In this document: positions 24,757 to 36,321 of the stretch, in pieces
Numbering within the stretch: position 1 is the first letter of the stretch
Layout of the letters: every line of letters begins with the position of its first letter
NCBI RefSeq assembly: GCF_000003605.2
Contig: NW_003146891.1
Coordinates: 1-41,095, forward strand
Direction of reading: 5' to 3'
From: Saccoglossus kowalevskii
Taxonomy: Eukaryota; Hemichordata; Enteropneusta; Harrimaniidae
Length of the DNA stretch: 41,095 nt
Translations under genes and position numbers: made by a program
Notes under the pieces: model-generated
What the model was told of the DNA's origin: nothing
Database searches by the model: none
Seen by the model: only the letters and a program-made list of their open reading frames with translations

Positions 24757-26110
24757 AGTTTGTGAGCCGACCCATCAAGTCTGTGGCTATAGTTTGTGAG
24801 CCGACCCATCAAGTCTGTGGCCATAGTTTGTGAGCCGACCCATCAAGTCTGTGGCCATAGTTTGTGAGCCGACCCATCAAGTTTGTGGCTATAGTTTGTG
24901 AGCCGACCCATCAAGTCTGTGGCTATAGTTTGTGAGCCAACCCATCAAGTCTGTGGCCATAGTTTGTGAGCCGACCCATCAAGTCTGTGGCTATAGTTTG
25001 TGAGCCAACCCATCAAGTCTGTGGCTATAGTTTGTGAGCCAACCCATCAAGTCTGTGGCCATAGTTTGTGAGCCAACCCATCAAGTCTGTGGCTATAGTT
25101 TGTGAGCCAACCCATCAAGTCTGTGGCTATAGTTTGTGAGCCAACCCATCAAGTCTGTGGCCATAGTTTGTGAGCCGACCCATCAAGTCTGTGGCCATAG
25201 TTTGTGAGCCGACCCATCAAGTCTGTGGCTATAGTTTGTGAGCCAACCCATCAAGTCTGTGGCTATAGTTTGCGAGCCAACCCATCAAGTCTGTGGCTAC
25301 AGTTTGTGAGCCAACCCATCAAGTCTGTGGCCATAGTTTGTGAGCCGACCCATCAAGTCTGTGGCTATAGTTTGTGAGCCAACCCATCAAGTCTGTGGCT
25401 ATAGTTTGTGAGCCAACCCATCAAGTCTGTGGCCATAGTTTGTGAGCCAACCCATCAAGTCTGTGGCTATAGTTTGTGAGCCGACCCATCAAGTCTGTGG
25501 CCATAGTTTGTGAGCCGACCCATCAAGTCTGTGCCTGCAGTTTGTGAGCCGACCCATCAAGTCTGTGGCTATAGTTTGTGAGCCGACCCATCAAGTCTGT
25601 GGCCATAGTTTGTGAGCCGACCCATCAAGTCTGTGGCCATAGTTTGTGAGCCGACCCATCAAGTCTGTGGCTATAGTTTGTGAGCCGACCCATCAAGTCT
25701 GTGGCTATAGTTTGTGAGCCGACCCATCAAGTCTGTGGCTATAGTTTGTGAGCCGACCCATCAAGTCTGTGGCTATAGTTTGTGAGCCGATCCATCAAGT
25801 CTGTGGCTATAGTTTGTGAGCCAACCCATCAAGTCTGTGGCCATAGTTTGTGAGCCAACCCATCAAGTCTGTGGCTATAGTTTGTGAGCCGACCCATCAA
25901 GTCTGTGGCCATAGTTTGTGAGCCGACCCATCAAGTCTGTGGCCATAGTTTGTGAGCCGACCCATCAAGTCTGTGGCTATAGTTTGTGAGCCGACCCATC
26001 AAGTCTGTGGCTATAGTTTGTGAGCCGACCCATCAAGTCTGTGGCTATAGTTTGTGAGCCGATCCATCAAGTCTGTGGCTATAGTTTGTGAGCCAACCCA
26101 TCAAGTCTGT

Positions 26111-26170
26111 GGCTATTAGTTTGTGGAGCTAACCCATCAAGTCTGTGGCTATAGTTTGTGAGGCCGACCC
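26111..26170 (+). repeat. Indel cluster: three extra bases in 60 bp
   Basis: Bases read GGCTATTAGTTTGTGGAGC, with an extra T and an extra G, then AACCC; one unit later GAGGCCGACCC has another extra G. Three single-base insertions in two neighbouring units contrast with about one indel per 3 kb elsewhere. Either this is a poorly homogenised spot or a low-quality patch of sequence. Confidence 0.85.
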
Positions 26171-26255
26171 ATCAAGTCTGTGGCTATAGTTTGTGAGCCG
26201 ATCCATCAAGTCTGTGGCTATAGTTTGTGAGCCAACCCATCAAGTCTGTGGCCAT

Positions 26256-26595
26256 AGTTTGTGAGCCGATCCATTAAGTCTGTGGCCATAGTTTGTGAGC
26301 CGACCCATTAAGTCTGAAGCCATAGTTTGTGAGCCGACCCATCAAGTCTGTGGCTATAGTTTGTGAGCCAACCCATCAAGTCTGTGGCTATAGTTTGTGA
26401 GACGACCCATCAAGTCTGTGGCCATAGTTTGTGAGCCGACCCATCAAGTCTGTGGCCATAGTTTGTGAGCCAACCCATCAAGTCTGTGGCCATAGTTTGT
26501 GAGCCGACCCATCAAGTCTGTGGCTATAGTTTGTGAGCCGACCCATCAAGTCTGTGGCTATAGTTTGTGAGCCGACCCATCAAGTCTGTGGCCAT
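26256..26595 (+). repeat. Duplicated ten-unit block, partner at 30984-31323
   Basis: Ten consecutive units match 30984-31323 in my reading: a CCGATCC unit with T20, a T20 unit with the unique end CTGAAGCCAT (26290 and 31018), CCGACC, CCAACC, a GAGACGACC unit (26392 and 31120), then five further units in the same order. The copies part at the right end, where the partner runs into TTACCC at 31358 and this copy runs into a series of CCAACC units. Confidence 0.85.
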
Positions 26596-27139
26596 AGTTT
26601 GTGAGCCAACCCATCAAGTCTGTGGCTATAGTTTGTGAGCCAACCCATCAAGTCTGTGGCTATAGTTTGTGAGCCAACCCATCAAGTCTGTGGCTATAGT
26701 TTGTGAGCCAACCCATCAAGTCTGTGGCTATAGTTTGTGAGCCAACCCATCAAGTCTGTGGCTATAGTTTGTGAGCCGATCCATCAAGTCTGTGGCTATA
26801 GTTTGTGAGCCGATCCATCAAGTCTGTGGCTATAGTTTGTGAGCCAACCCATCAAGTCAGTGGCTATAGTTTGTGAGCCAACCCATCAAGTCTGTGGCTA
26901 TAGTTTGTGAGCCAACCCATCAAGTCTGTGGCTATAGTTTGTGAGCCGACCCATCAAGTCTGTGGCTATAGTTTGTGAGCCGACCCATTAAGTCTGTGGC
27001 TATAGTTTGTGAGCCGATCCATCAAGTCTGTGGCTATAGATTGTGAGCCAACCCATCAAGTCTGTGGCCATAGTTTGTGAGCCAACCCATCAAGTCTGTG
27101 GCTGTAGTTTGTGAGCCGACCCATCAAGTCTGTGGCCAT

Positions 27140-27514
27140 AGTTTGTTACCCTACCCATCAAGTCTGTGGCCATAGTTTGTGAGCCGACACACTTAAGTCT
27201 GTGGCCATAGTTTGTGAGCCGACCCATCAAGTCTGTGGCTATAGTTTGTGAGCCGACCCATCAAGTTTGTGGCTATAGTTTGTGAGCCAACCCATCAAGT
27301 CTGTGGCCATAGTTTGTGAGCCAACCCATCAAGTCTGTGGCCATAGTTTGTGAGCCAACCCATCAAGTCTGTGGCTATAGTTTGTGAGCCAACCCATCAA
27401 GTCTGTGGCTATAGTTTGTGAGCCAACCCATCAAGTCTGTGGCTATAGTTTGTGAGCCAACCCATCAAGTCTGTGGCTATAGTTTGTGAGGCCGACCCAT
27501 CAAGTCTGTGGCTA
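27140..27514 (+). repeat. Module with 35-bp units, relative of 32038-32412
   Basis: It begins with TTACCC, then a damaged T20 unit (CCGACACACTTAAG, one extra base, near 27185-27194), two CCGACC units, two CCAACC units ending GGCCAT and four ending GGCTAT, and closes with GAGGCCGACC at 27481, another extra G. The block at 32038 has the same order and the same GAGGCCGACC end (32378) but different changes in its T20 unit (CCCACTAAG). The shared insertion shows common descent, and the private changes show later divergence. Confidence 0.8.
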
Positions 27515-27583
27515 TAGTTTGTGAGCCGACCCATCAAGTCTGTGGCCATAGTTTGTGAGCCGACCCATCAAGTCTGTGGCCAT

Positions 27584-28195
27584 AGTTTGTTACCCTACCC
27601 ATCAAGTCTGTGGCCATAGTTTGTGAGCCAACCCATCAAGTCTGTGGCTATAGTTTGTGAGCCAACCCATCAAGTCTGTGGCTATAGTTTGTGAGCCAAC
27701 CCATCAAGTCTGTGGCTATAGTTTGTGAGCCAACCCATCAAGTCTGTGGCTATAGTTTGTGAGCCAACCCATCAAGTCTGTGGCTATAGTTTGTGAGCCG
27801 ATCCATCAAGTCTGTGGCTATAGTTTGTGAGCCGATCCATCAAGTCTGTGGCTATAGTTTGTGAGCCAACCCATTAAGTCTGTGGCCATAGTTTGTGAGC
27901 CGACCCATTAAGTCTGTGGCCATAGTTTGTGAGCCGACCCATTAAGTCTGTGGCTATAGTTTGCGAGCCAACCCATCAAGTCTGTGGCTATAGTTTGTGA
28001 GCCAACCCATCAAGTCTGTGGCTATAGTTTGTGAGCCAACCCATCAAGTCTGTGGCTATAGTTTGTGAGCCGACCCATCAAGTCTGTGGCTATAGTTCGT
28101 GAGCCGACCCATCAAGTCTGTGGCTATAGTTTGTGAGCCGATCCATCAAGTCTGTGGCTATAGTTTGTGAGCCAACCCATCAAGTCTGTGGCCAT
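27584..28195 (+). repeat. Duplicated 612-bp block, partner at 31358-31969
   Basis: Eighteen units, beginning with TTACCC and including paired CCGATCC units (27788, 27822), three successive T20 units (27856-27957) and a GCGAGCC unit (27958), match 31358-31969 at an offset of exactly 3,774 bp (111 units). The only difference I see is C at 28098 (AGTTCGTGAG). The last two units before the next TTACCC differ between copies, although both modules are 20 units long. Confidence 0.87.
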
Positions 28196-28263
28196 AGTTT
28201 GTGAGCCGACCCATCAAGTCTGTGGCTATAGTTTGTGAGCCAACCCATCAAGTCTGTGGCCAT

Positions 28264-30473
28264 AGTTTGTTACCCTACCCATCGTGTCTGTGGCCATAGT
28301 TTGTGAGCCGACCCATTAAGTCTGTGGCCATAGTTTGTGAGCCGACCCATCAAGTCTGTGGCTATAGTTTGTGAGCCAACCCATCAAGTCTGTGGCTATA
28401 GTTTGCGAGCCAACCCATCAAGTCTGTGGCTACAGTTTGTGAGCCAACCCATCAAGTCTGTGGCCATAGTTTGTGAGCCGACCCATCAAGTCTGTGGCTA
28501 TAGTTTGTGAGCCAACCCATCAAGTCTGTGGCTAGAGTCTGTGAGCCAACCCATCAAGTCTGTGGCTATAGTTTGTGAGCCGACCCATCAAGTCTGTGGC
28601 CATAGTTTGTGAGCCGACCCATGAAGTCTGTGCCTGCAGTTTGTGAGCCGACCCATCAAGTCTGTGGCTATAGTTTGTGAGCCGACCCATCAAGTCTGTG
28701 GCCATAGTTTGTGAGCCGACCCATCAAGTCTGTGGCCATAGTTTGTGAGCCGACCCATTAAGTCTGTGGCCATAGTTTGTGAGCCGACCCATTAAGTCTG
28801 TGGCCATAGTTTGTGAGCCGACCCATCAAGTCTGTGGCCATAGTTTGTGAGCCGACCCATCAAGTCTGTGGCTATAGTTTGTGAGCCGACCCATCAAGTC
28901 TGTGGCCATAGTTTGTTACCCTGCCCATCAAGTCTGTGGCCATAGTTTGTGAGCCGACCCATTAAGTCTGTGGCCATAGTTTGTGAGCCGACCCATCAAG
29001 TCTGTGGCTATAGTTTGTGAGCCAACCCATCAAGTCTGTGGCTATAGTTTGCGAGCCAACCCATCAAGTCTGTGGCTACAGTTTGTGAGCCAACCCATCA
29101 AGTCTGTGGCCATAGTTTGTGAGCCGACCCATCAAGTCTGTGGCTATAGTTTGTGAGCCAACCCATCAAGTCTGTGGCTATAGTTTGTGAGCCAACCCAT
29201 CAAGTCTGTGGCCATAGTTTGTGAGCCAACCCATCAAGTCTGTGGCTATAGTTTGTGAGCCAACCCATCAAGTCTGTGGCTATAGTTTGTGAGCCAACCC
29301 ATCAAGTCTGTGGCCATAGTTTGTGAGCCAACCCATCAAGTCTGTGGCTATAGTTTGTGAGCCAACCCATCAAGTCTGTGGCTATAGTTTGTGAGCCAAC
29401 CCATCAAGTCTGTGGCCATAGTTTGTGAGCCAACCCATCAAGTCTGTGGCTATAGTTTGTGAGCCGACCCATCAAGTCTGTGGCCATAGTTTGTTACCCT
29501 GCCCATCAAGTCTGTGGCCATAGTTTGTGAGCCGACCCATTAAGTCTGTGGCCATAGTTTGTGAGCCGACCCATCAAGTCTGTGGCTATAGTTTGTGAGC
29601 CAACCCATCAAGTCTGTGGCTATAGTTTGCGAGCCAACCCATCAAGTCTGTGGCTACAGTTTGTGAGCCAACCCATCAAGTCTGTGGTCATAGTTTGTGA
29701 GCCGACCCATCAAGTCTGTGGCTATAGTTTGTGAGCCAACCCATCAAGTCTGTGGCTATAGTTTGTGAGCCAACCCATCAAGTCTGTGGCTACAGTTTGT
29801 GAGCCAACCCATCAAGTCTGTGGACATAGTTTGTGAGCCGACCCATCAAGTCTGTGGCTATAGTTTGTGAGCCAACCCATCAAGTCTGTGGCTATAGTTT
29901 GTGAGCCAACCCATCAAGTCTGTGGCCAGAGTTTGTGAGCCAACCCATCAAGTCTGTGGCTATAGTTTGTGAGCCGACCCATCAAGTCTGTGGCTATAGT
30001 TTGTGAGCCAACCCATCAAGTCTGTGGCCATAGTTTGTGAGCCAACCCATCAAGTCTGTGGCTATAGTTTGTGAGCCAACCCATCAAGTCTGTGGCTATA
30101 GTTTGTGAGCCAACCCATCAAGTCTGTGGCTATAGTTTGTGAGCCAACCCATCAAGTCTGTGGCTATAGTTTGTGAGCCAACCCATCAAGTCTGTGGCTA
30201 TAGTTTGTGAGCCGACCCATCAAGTCTGTGCCTATAGTTTGTGAGCCGATCCATCAAGTCTGTGGCTATAGTTTGTGAGCCAACCCATCAAGTCTGTGGC
30301 CATAGTTTGTGAGCCAACCCATCAAGTCTGTGGCTATAGTTTGTGAGCCAACCCATCAAGTCTGTGGCTATAGTTTGTGAGCCAACCCATCAAGTCTGTG
30401 GCTATAGTTTGTGAGCCGACCCATCAAGTCTGTGGCCATAGTTTGTGAGCCAACCCATCAAGTCTGTGGCCAT
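28264..30473 (+). repeat. Three successive alpha-headed modules
   Basis: Modules of 19, 17 and 29 units start at 28264, 28910 and 29488, each with a GCGAGCC unit exactly 136 bp in (28400, 29046, 29624). The first carries the GGCTAG and G20 plus PstI block. The second and third have the TACCCTGCCC subvariant of TTACCC, otherwise seen only at 9322, and lack PstI. Successive alpha heads without beta or gamma between them indicate local amplification. An ATCGTGTCTG change follows the TTACCC at 28264. Confidence 0.78.
29767..30403 (+). repeat. Duplicated block, partner at about 35173-35809
   Basis: A run of about 18 units matches at an offset of exactly 5,406 bp (159 units). It includes the private ends GTGGACAT (29794 and 35200), GTGGCCAGAG (29896 and 35302) and GTGCCTAT (30202 and 35608), then a CCGATCC unit. 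The left end falls inside the GGCTAC-ended unit, which is an ordinary TTTGTGAG unit here but a GCGAGCC unit at 35166. The right end is a T32/C32 difference. Confidence 0.85.
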
Positions 30474-30575
30474 AGTTTGTTACCCTACCCATCAAGTCTG
30501 TGGCCATAGTTTGTGAGCCGACCCATTAAGTCTGTGGCTATAGTTTGTTACCCTACCCATCAAGTCTGTGACCAT
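30474..30575 (+). repeat. Two TTACCC units two repeats apart
   Basis: TTACCC units at 30474 and 30542 are separated by a single T20 unit ending GGCTAT. The second TTACCC unit is the only one not preceded by a GGCCAT end, and it ends GTGACCAT. It looks like a two-unit duplication or an exchange junction. Confidence 0.8.
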
Positions 30576-30983
30576 AGTTTGTGAGCCGACCCATTAAGTC
30601 TGTGGCCATAGTTTGTGAGCCGACCCATCAAGTCTGTGGCTATAGTTTGTGAGCCGACCCATCAAGTCTGTGGCTATAGTTTGTGAGCCAACCCATCAAG
30701 TCTGTGGCCATAGTTTGTGAGCCAACCCATCAAGTCTGTGGCTATAGTTTGTGAGCCGACCCATCAAGTCTGTGGCTATAGTTTGTGAGCCAACCCATCA
30801 AGTCTGTGGCTATAGTTTGTGAGCCAACCCATCAAGTCTGTGGCTATAGTTTGTGAGCCAACCCATCAAGTCTGTGGCCATAGTTTGTGAGCCAACCCAT
30901 CAAGTCTGTGGCCATAGTTTGTGAGCCAACCCATCAAGTCTGTGGCCATAGTTTGTGAGCCGATCCATCAAGTCTGTGGCCAT

Positions 30984-31323
30984 AGTTTGTGAGCCGATCC
31001 ATTAAGTCTGTGGCCATAGTTTGTGAGCCGACCCATTAAGTCTGAAGCCATAGTTTGTGAGCCGACCCATCAAGTCTGTGGCTATAGTTTGTGAGCCAAC
31101 CCATCAAGTCTGTGGCTATAGTTTGTGAGACGACCCATCAAGTCTGTGGCCATAGTTTGTGAGCCGACCCATCAAGTCTGTGGCCATAGTTTGTGAGCCA
31201 ACCCATCAAGTCTGTGGCCATAGTTTGTGAGCCGACCCATCAAGTCTGTGGCTATAGTTTGTGAGCCGACCCATCAAGTCTGTGGCTATAGTTTGTGAGC
31301 CGACCCATCAAGTCTGTGGCCAT
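30984..31323 (+). repeat. Duplicated ten-unit block, partner of 26256-26595
   Basis: This copy carries the CTGAAGCCAT end (31018 unit) and the GAGACGACC unit (31120). It stands directly upstream of the other large duplicated block (31358-31969), whereas in the 26-28 kb region the two blocks are separated by almost 1 kb. The two regions therefore share pieces but not the same arrangement. Confidence 0.83.
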
Positions 31324-31357
31324 AGTTTGTGAGCCGACCCATCAAGTCTGTGGCCAT

Positions 31358-32412
31358 AGTTTGTTACCCTACCCATCAAGTCTGTGGCCATAGTTTGTGA
31401 GCCAACCCATCAAGTCTGTGGCTATAGTTTGTGAGCCAACCCATCAAGTCTGTGGCTATAGTTTGTGAGCCAACCCATCAAGTCTGTGGCTATAGTTTGT
31501 GAGCCAACCCATCAAGTCTGTGGCTATAGTTTGTGAGCCAACCCATCAAGTCTGTGGCTATAGTTTGTGAGCCGATCCATCAAGTCTGTGGCTATAGTTT
31601 GTGAGCCGATCCATCAAGTCTGTGGCTATAGTTTGTGAGCCAACCCATTAAGTCTGTGGCCATAGTTTGTGAGCCGACCCATTAAGTCTGTGGCCATAGT
31701 TTGTGAGCCGACCCATTAAGTCTGTGGCTATAGTTTGCGAGCCAACCCATCAAGTCTGTGGCTATAGTTTGTGAGCCAACCCATCAAGTCTGTGGCTATA
31801 GTTTGTGAGCCAACCCATCAAGTCTGTGGCTATAGTTTGTGAGCCGACCCATCAAGTCTGTGGCTATAGTTTGTGAGCCGACCCATCAAGTCTGTGGCTA
31901 TAGTTTGTGAGCCGATCCATCAAGTCTGTGGCTATAGTTTGTGAGCCAACCCATCAAGTCTGTGGCCATAGTTTGTGAGCCAACCCATCAAGTCTGTGGC
32001 TATAGTTTGTGAGCCGACCCATCAAGTCTGTGGCCATAGTTTGTTACCCTACCCATCAAGTCTGTGGCCATAGTTTGTGAGCCGACCCACTAAGTCTGTG
32101 GCCATAGTTTGTGAGCCGACCCACCAAGTCTGTGGCTATAGTTTGTGAGCCGACCCATCAAGTCTGTGGCTATAGTTTGTGAGCCAACCCATCAAGTCTG
32201 TGGCCATAGTTTGTGAGCCAACCCATCAAGTCTGTGGCCATAGTTTGTGAGCCAACCCATCAAGTCTGTGGCTATAGTTTGTGAGCCAACCCATCAAGTC
32301 TGTGGCTATAGTTTGTGAGCCAACCCATCAAGTCTGTGGCTATAGTTTGTGAGCCAACCCATCAAGTCTGTGGCTATAGTTTGTGAGGCCGACCCATCAA
32401 GTCTGTGGCTAT
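31358..32412 (+). repeat. Duplicated pair of modules, partners at 27584 and 27140
   Basis: The module 31358-32037 (20 units) corresponds to 27584-28263, and the following segment 32038-32412 corresponds to 27140-27514. The order of the two is reversed relative to the upstream region, consistent with a tandemly repeated ancestral pair sampled in a different phase. GAGGCCGACC at 32378 adds one base. Confidence 0.8.
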
Positions 32413-32990
32413 AGTTTGTGAGCCGATCCATCAAGTCTGTGGCTATAGTTTGTGAGCCAACCCATCAAGTCTGTGGCCATAGTTTGTGAGCCAACCCATC
32501 AAGTTTGTGGCTATAGTTTGTGAGCCAACCCATCAAGTCTGTGGCTATAGTTTGTGAGCCAACCCATCAAGTCTGTGGCCATAGTTTGTTACCCTACCCA
32601 TCAAGTCTGTGGCCATAGTTTGTGAGCCGACCCATTAAGTCTGTGGCTATAGTTTGTGAGCCGACCCATCAAGTCTGTGGCTATAGTTTGTGAGCCGACC
32701 CATCAAGTCTGTGGCTATAGTTTGTGAGCCGACCCATCAAGTCTGTGGCTATAGTTTGTGAGCCAACCCATCAAGTCTGTGACCATAGTTTGTGAGCCAA
32801 CCCATCAAGTCTGTGGCTATAGTTTGTGAGCCAACCCATCAAGTCTGTGGCTATAGTTTGTGAGCCAACCCATCAAGTCTGTGGCTATAGTTTGTGAGCC
32901 AACCCATCAAGTCTGTGGCTATAGTTTGTGAGCCAACCCATCAAGTCTGTGGCTATAGTTTGTGAGCCAACCCATCAAGTCTGTGGCTAT

Positions 32991-34009
32991 AGTTTGTGAG
33001 CCGACCCATCAAGTCTGTGGCTATAGTTTGTGAGCCAACCCATCAAGTCTGTGGCTATAGTTTGTGAGCCAACCCATCAAGTCTGTGGCCATAGTTTGTG
33101 AGCCAACCCATCAAGTCTGTGGCTATAGTTTGTGAGCCAACCCATCAAGTCTGTGGCTATAGTTTGTGAGCCAACCCATCAAGTCTGTGGCTATAGTTTG
33201 TGAGCCAACCCATCAAGTCTGTGGCCATAGTTTGAGAGCCAACCCATCAAGTCTGTGGCTATAGTTTGTGAGCCGACCCATCAAGTCTGTGGCTATAGTT
33301 TGTGATCCAACCCATCAAGTCTGTGGCCATAGTTTGTTACCCTACCCATTAAGTCTGTGGCCATAGTTTGTGAGCCGACCCATTAAGTCTGTGGTCATAG
33401 TTTGTGAGCCGACCCATCAAATCTGTGGCTATAGTTTGTGAGCCAACCCATCAAGTCTGTGGCTATAGTTTGCGAGCCAACCCATCAAGTCTGTGGCTAT
33501 AGTATGTGAGCCAACCCATCAATCTGTGGCTATAGTTTGCGAGCCAACCCATCAAGTCTGTGGCTATAATTTGTGAGCCAACCCATCAAGTCTGTGGCTA
33601 TAGTTTGTGAGCCAACCCATCAAGTCTGTGGCCATAGTTTGTGAGCCAACCCATCAAGTCTGTGGCTATAGTTTGTGAGCCGACCCATCAAGTCTGTGGC
33701 CATAGTTTGTGAGCCAACCCATCAAGTCTGTGGCCATAGTTTGTGAGCCGACCCATCAAGTCTGTGGCTATAGTTTGTGAGCCGACCCATCAAGTCTGTG
33801 GCTATAGTTTGTGAGCCGACCCATCAAGTCTGTGGCTATAGTTTGTGAGCCGACCCATCAAGTCTGTGGCTATAGTTTGTGAGACGACCCATCAAGTCTG
33901 TGGCTATAGTTTGTGAGCTGACCCATCAAGTCTGTGGCTATAGTTTGTGAGCCAACCCATCAAGTCTGTGGCCATAGTTTGTTACCCTACCCATCAAGTC
34001 TGTGGCCAT
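32991..34009 (+). repeat. Duplicated block, partner of 5306-6225
   Basis: It carries the same ordered rare variants as the upstream copy. Private changes are AGTATGTGAG at 33501-33510 and a one-base deletion (CATCAATCTG) at about 33518-33527, both in the same unit, plus the extra CCGACC units at 33738-33873. It ends with TTACCC at 33976. Confidence 0.84.
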
Positions 34010-35811
34010 AGTTTGTGAGCCGACCCATTAAGTCTGTGGCTATAGTTTGTGAGCCGACCCATCAAGTCTGTGGCTATAGTTTATGAGCCGACCCATCAAG
34101 TCTGTGGCTATAGTTTGTGAGCCGACCCATTAAGTCTGTGGCCATAGTTTGTGAGCCGACCCATCAAGTCTGTGGCCATAGTTTGTGAGCCAACCCATCA
34201 AGTCTGTGGCTATAGTTTGTGAGCCAACCCATCAAGTCTGTGGCTATAGTTTGTGAGCCAACCCATCAAGTCTGTGGCTATAGTTTGTGAGCCAACCCAT
34301 CAAGTCTGTGGCTATAGTTTGTGAGCCGACCCATCAAGTCTGTGGCTATAGTTTGTGAGCCAACCCATCAAGTCTGTGGCTATAGTTTGTGAGCCAACCC
34401 ATCAAGTCTGTGGCCATAGTTTGTGAGCCAACCCATCAAGTCTGTGGCTATAGTTTGTGAGCCGACCCATCAAGTCTGTGGCTATAGTTTGTGAGCCGAC
34501 CCATCAAGTCTGTGGCTATAGTTTGTGAGCCAACCCATCAAGTCTGTGGCCATAGTTTGTGAGCCAACCCATCAAGTCTGTGGCTATAGTTTGTGAGCCA
34601 ACCCATCAAGTCTGTGGCTATAGTTTGTAAGCCAACCCATCAAGTCTGTGGCCATAGTTTGTTACCCTACCCATCAAGTCTGTGGCCATAGTTTGTGAGC
34701 CGACCCATCAAGTCTGTGGCTATAGTTTGTGAGCCAACCCATCAAGTCTGTGGCTATAGTTTGTGAGCCAACCCATCAAGTCTGTGGCCATAGTTTGTGA
34801 GCCAACCCATCAAGTCTGTGGCTATAGTTTGTGAGCCAACCCATCAAGTCTGTGGCTATAGTTTGTGAGCCAACCCATCAAGTCTGTGGCTATAGTTTGT
34901 GAGCCAACCCATCAAGTCTGTGGCCATAGTTTGTGAGCCAACCCATCAAGTCTGTGGCTATAGTTTGTGAGCCGACCCATCAAGTCTGTGGCTATACTTT
35001 GTGAGCCAACCCATCAAGTCTGTGGCCATAGTTTGTTACCCTACCCATTAAGTCTGTGGCCATAGTTTGTGAGCCGACCCATTAAGTCTGTGGTCATAGT
35101 TTGTGAGCCGACCCATCAAATCTGTGGCTATAGTTTGTGAGCCAACCCATCAAGTCTGTGGCTATAGTTTGCGAGCCAACCCATCAAGTCTGTGGCTACA
35201 GTTTGTGAGCCAACCCATCAAGTCTGTGGACATAGTTTGTGAGCCGACCCATCAAGTCTGTGGCTATAGTTTGTGAGCCAACCCATCAAGTCTGTGGCTA
35301 TAGTTTGTGAGCCAACCCATCAAGTCTGTGGCCAGAGTTTGTGAGCCAACCCATCAAGTCTGTGGCTATAGTTTGTGAGCCGACCCATCAAGTCTGTGGC
35401 TATAGTTTGTGAGCCAACCCATCAAGTCTGTGGCCATAGTTTGTGAGCCAACCCATCAAGTCTGTGGCTATAGTTTGTGAGCCAACCCATCAAGTCTGTG
35501 GCTATAGTTTGTGAGCCAACCCATCAAGTCTGTGGCTATAGTTTGTGAGCCAACCCATCAAGTCTGTGGCTATAGTTTGTGAGCCAACCCATCAAGTCTG
35601 TGGCTATAGTTTGTGAGCCGACCCATCAAGTCTGTGCCTATAGTTTGTGAGCCGATCCATCAAGTCTGTGGCTATAGTTTGTGAGCCAACCCATCAAGTC
35701 TGTGGCCATAGTTTGTGAGCCAACCCATCAAGTCTGTGGCTATAGTTTGTGAGCCAACCCATCAAGTCTGTGGCTATAGTTTGTGAGCCAACCCATCAAG
35801 TCTGTGGCCAT

Positions 35812-36321
35812 AGTTTGTGAGCCGACCCATCAAGTCTGTGCCTGCAGTTTGTGAGCCGACCCATCAAGTCTGTGGCTATAGTTTGTGAGCCGACCCATCA
35901 AGTCTGTGGCCATAGTTTGTGAGCCGACCCATCAAGTCTGTGGCTATAGTTTGTGAGCCAACCCATCAAGTCTGTGGCCATAGTTTGTTACCCTACCCAT
36001 CAAGTCTGTGGCCGTAGTTTGTGAGCCGACCCATTAAGTCTGTGGCCATAGTTTGTGAGCCGACCCATCAAGTCTGTGGCTATAGTTTGTGAGCCAACCC
36101 ATCAAGTCTGTGGCCATAGTTTGTGAGCCAACCCATCAAGTCTGTGGCTATAGTTTGTGAGCCAACCCATCAAGTCTGTGGCTATAGTTTGTGAGCCAAC
36201 CCATCAAGTCTGTGGCTATAGTTTGTGAGCCGACCCATCAAGTCTGTGGCTATAGTTTGTGAGCCGACCCATCAAGTCTGTGGCTATAGTTTGTGAGCCA
36301 ACCCATCAAGTCTGTGGCCAT
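35812..36321 (+). repeat. Duplicated 510-bp block, partner at 39450-39959
   Basis: Fifteen units, with PstI end (junction 35846), TTACCC 136 bp later (35982) ending in the private GGCCGTAG, then T20 and a gamma-like series, match 39450-39959 (TTACCC at 39620, also GGCCGTAG) at an offset of exactly 3,638 bp (107 units). I see no differences within the block. Confidence 0.87.

Larger units (their letters stand above)
24077..27139 (+). repeat. 90-unit stretch with no internal TTACCC unit
   Basis: After the TTACCC unit at 24077 none occurs for 3,063 bp, by far the longest gap. The start is a normal alpha head with GCGAGCC at 24213 and the block shared with 1-646. A second GCGAGCC unit (25267) and PstI (25539) show another alpha-like module whose TTACCC has been replaced by ordinary units; the expected position is near 25131. 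The 3' half holds many CCGATCC units and three of the window's extra bases. No BamHI unit is present. Confidence 0.78.

Noticed and set aside
26111..26170. Mobile element footprint or target-site duplication
   Set aside because: Only single extra bases are present, with no inserted segment or flanking duplication beyond the satellite itself.
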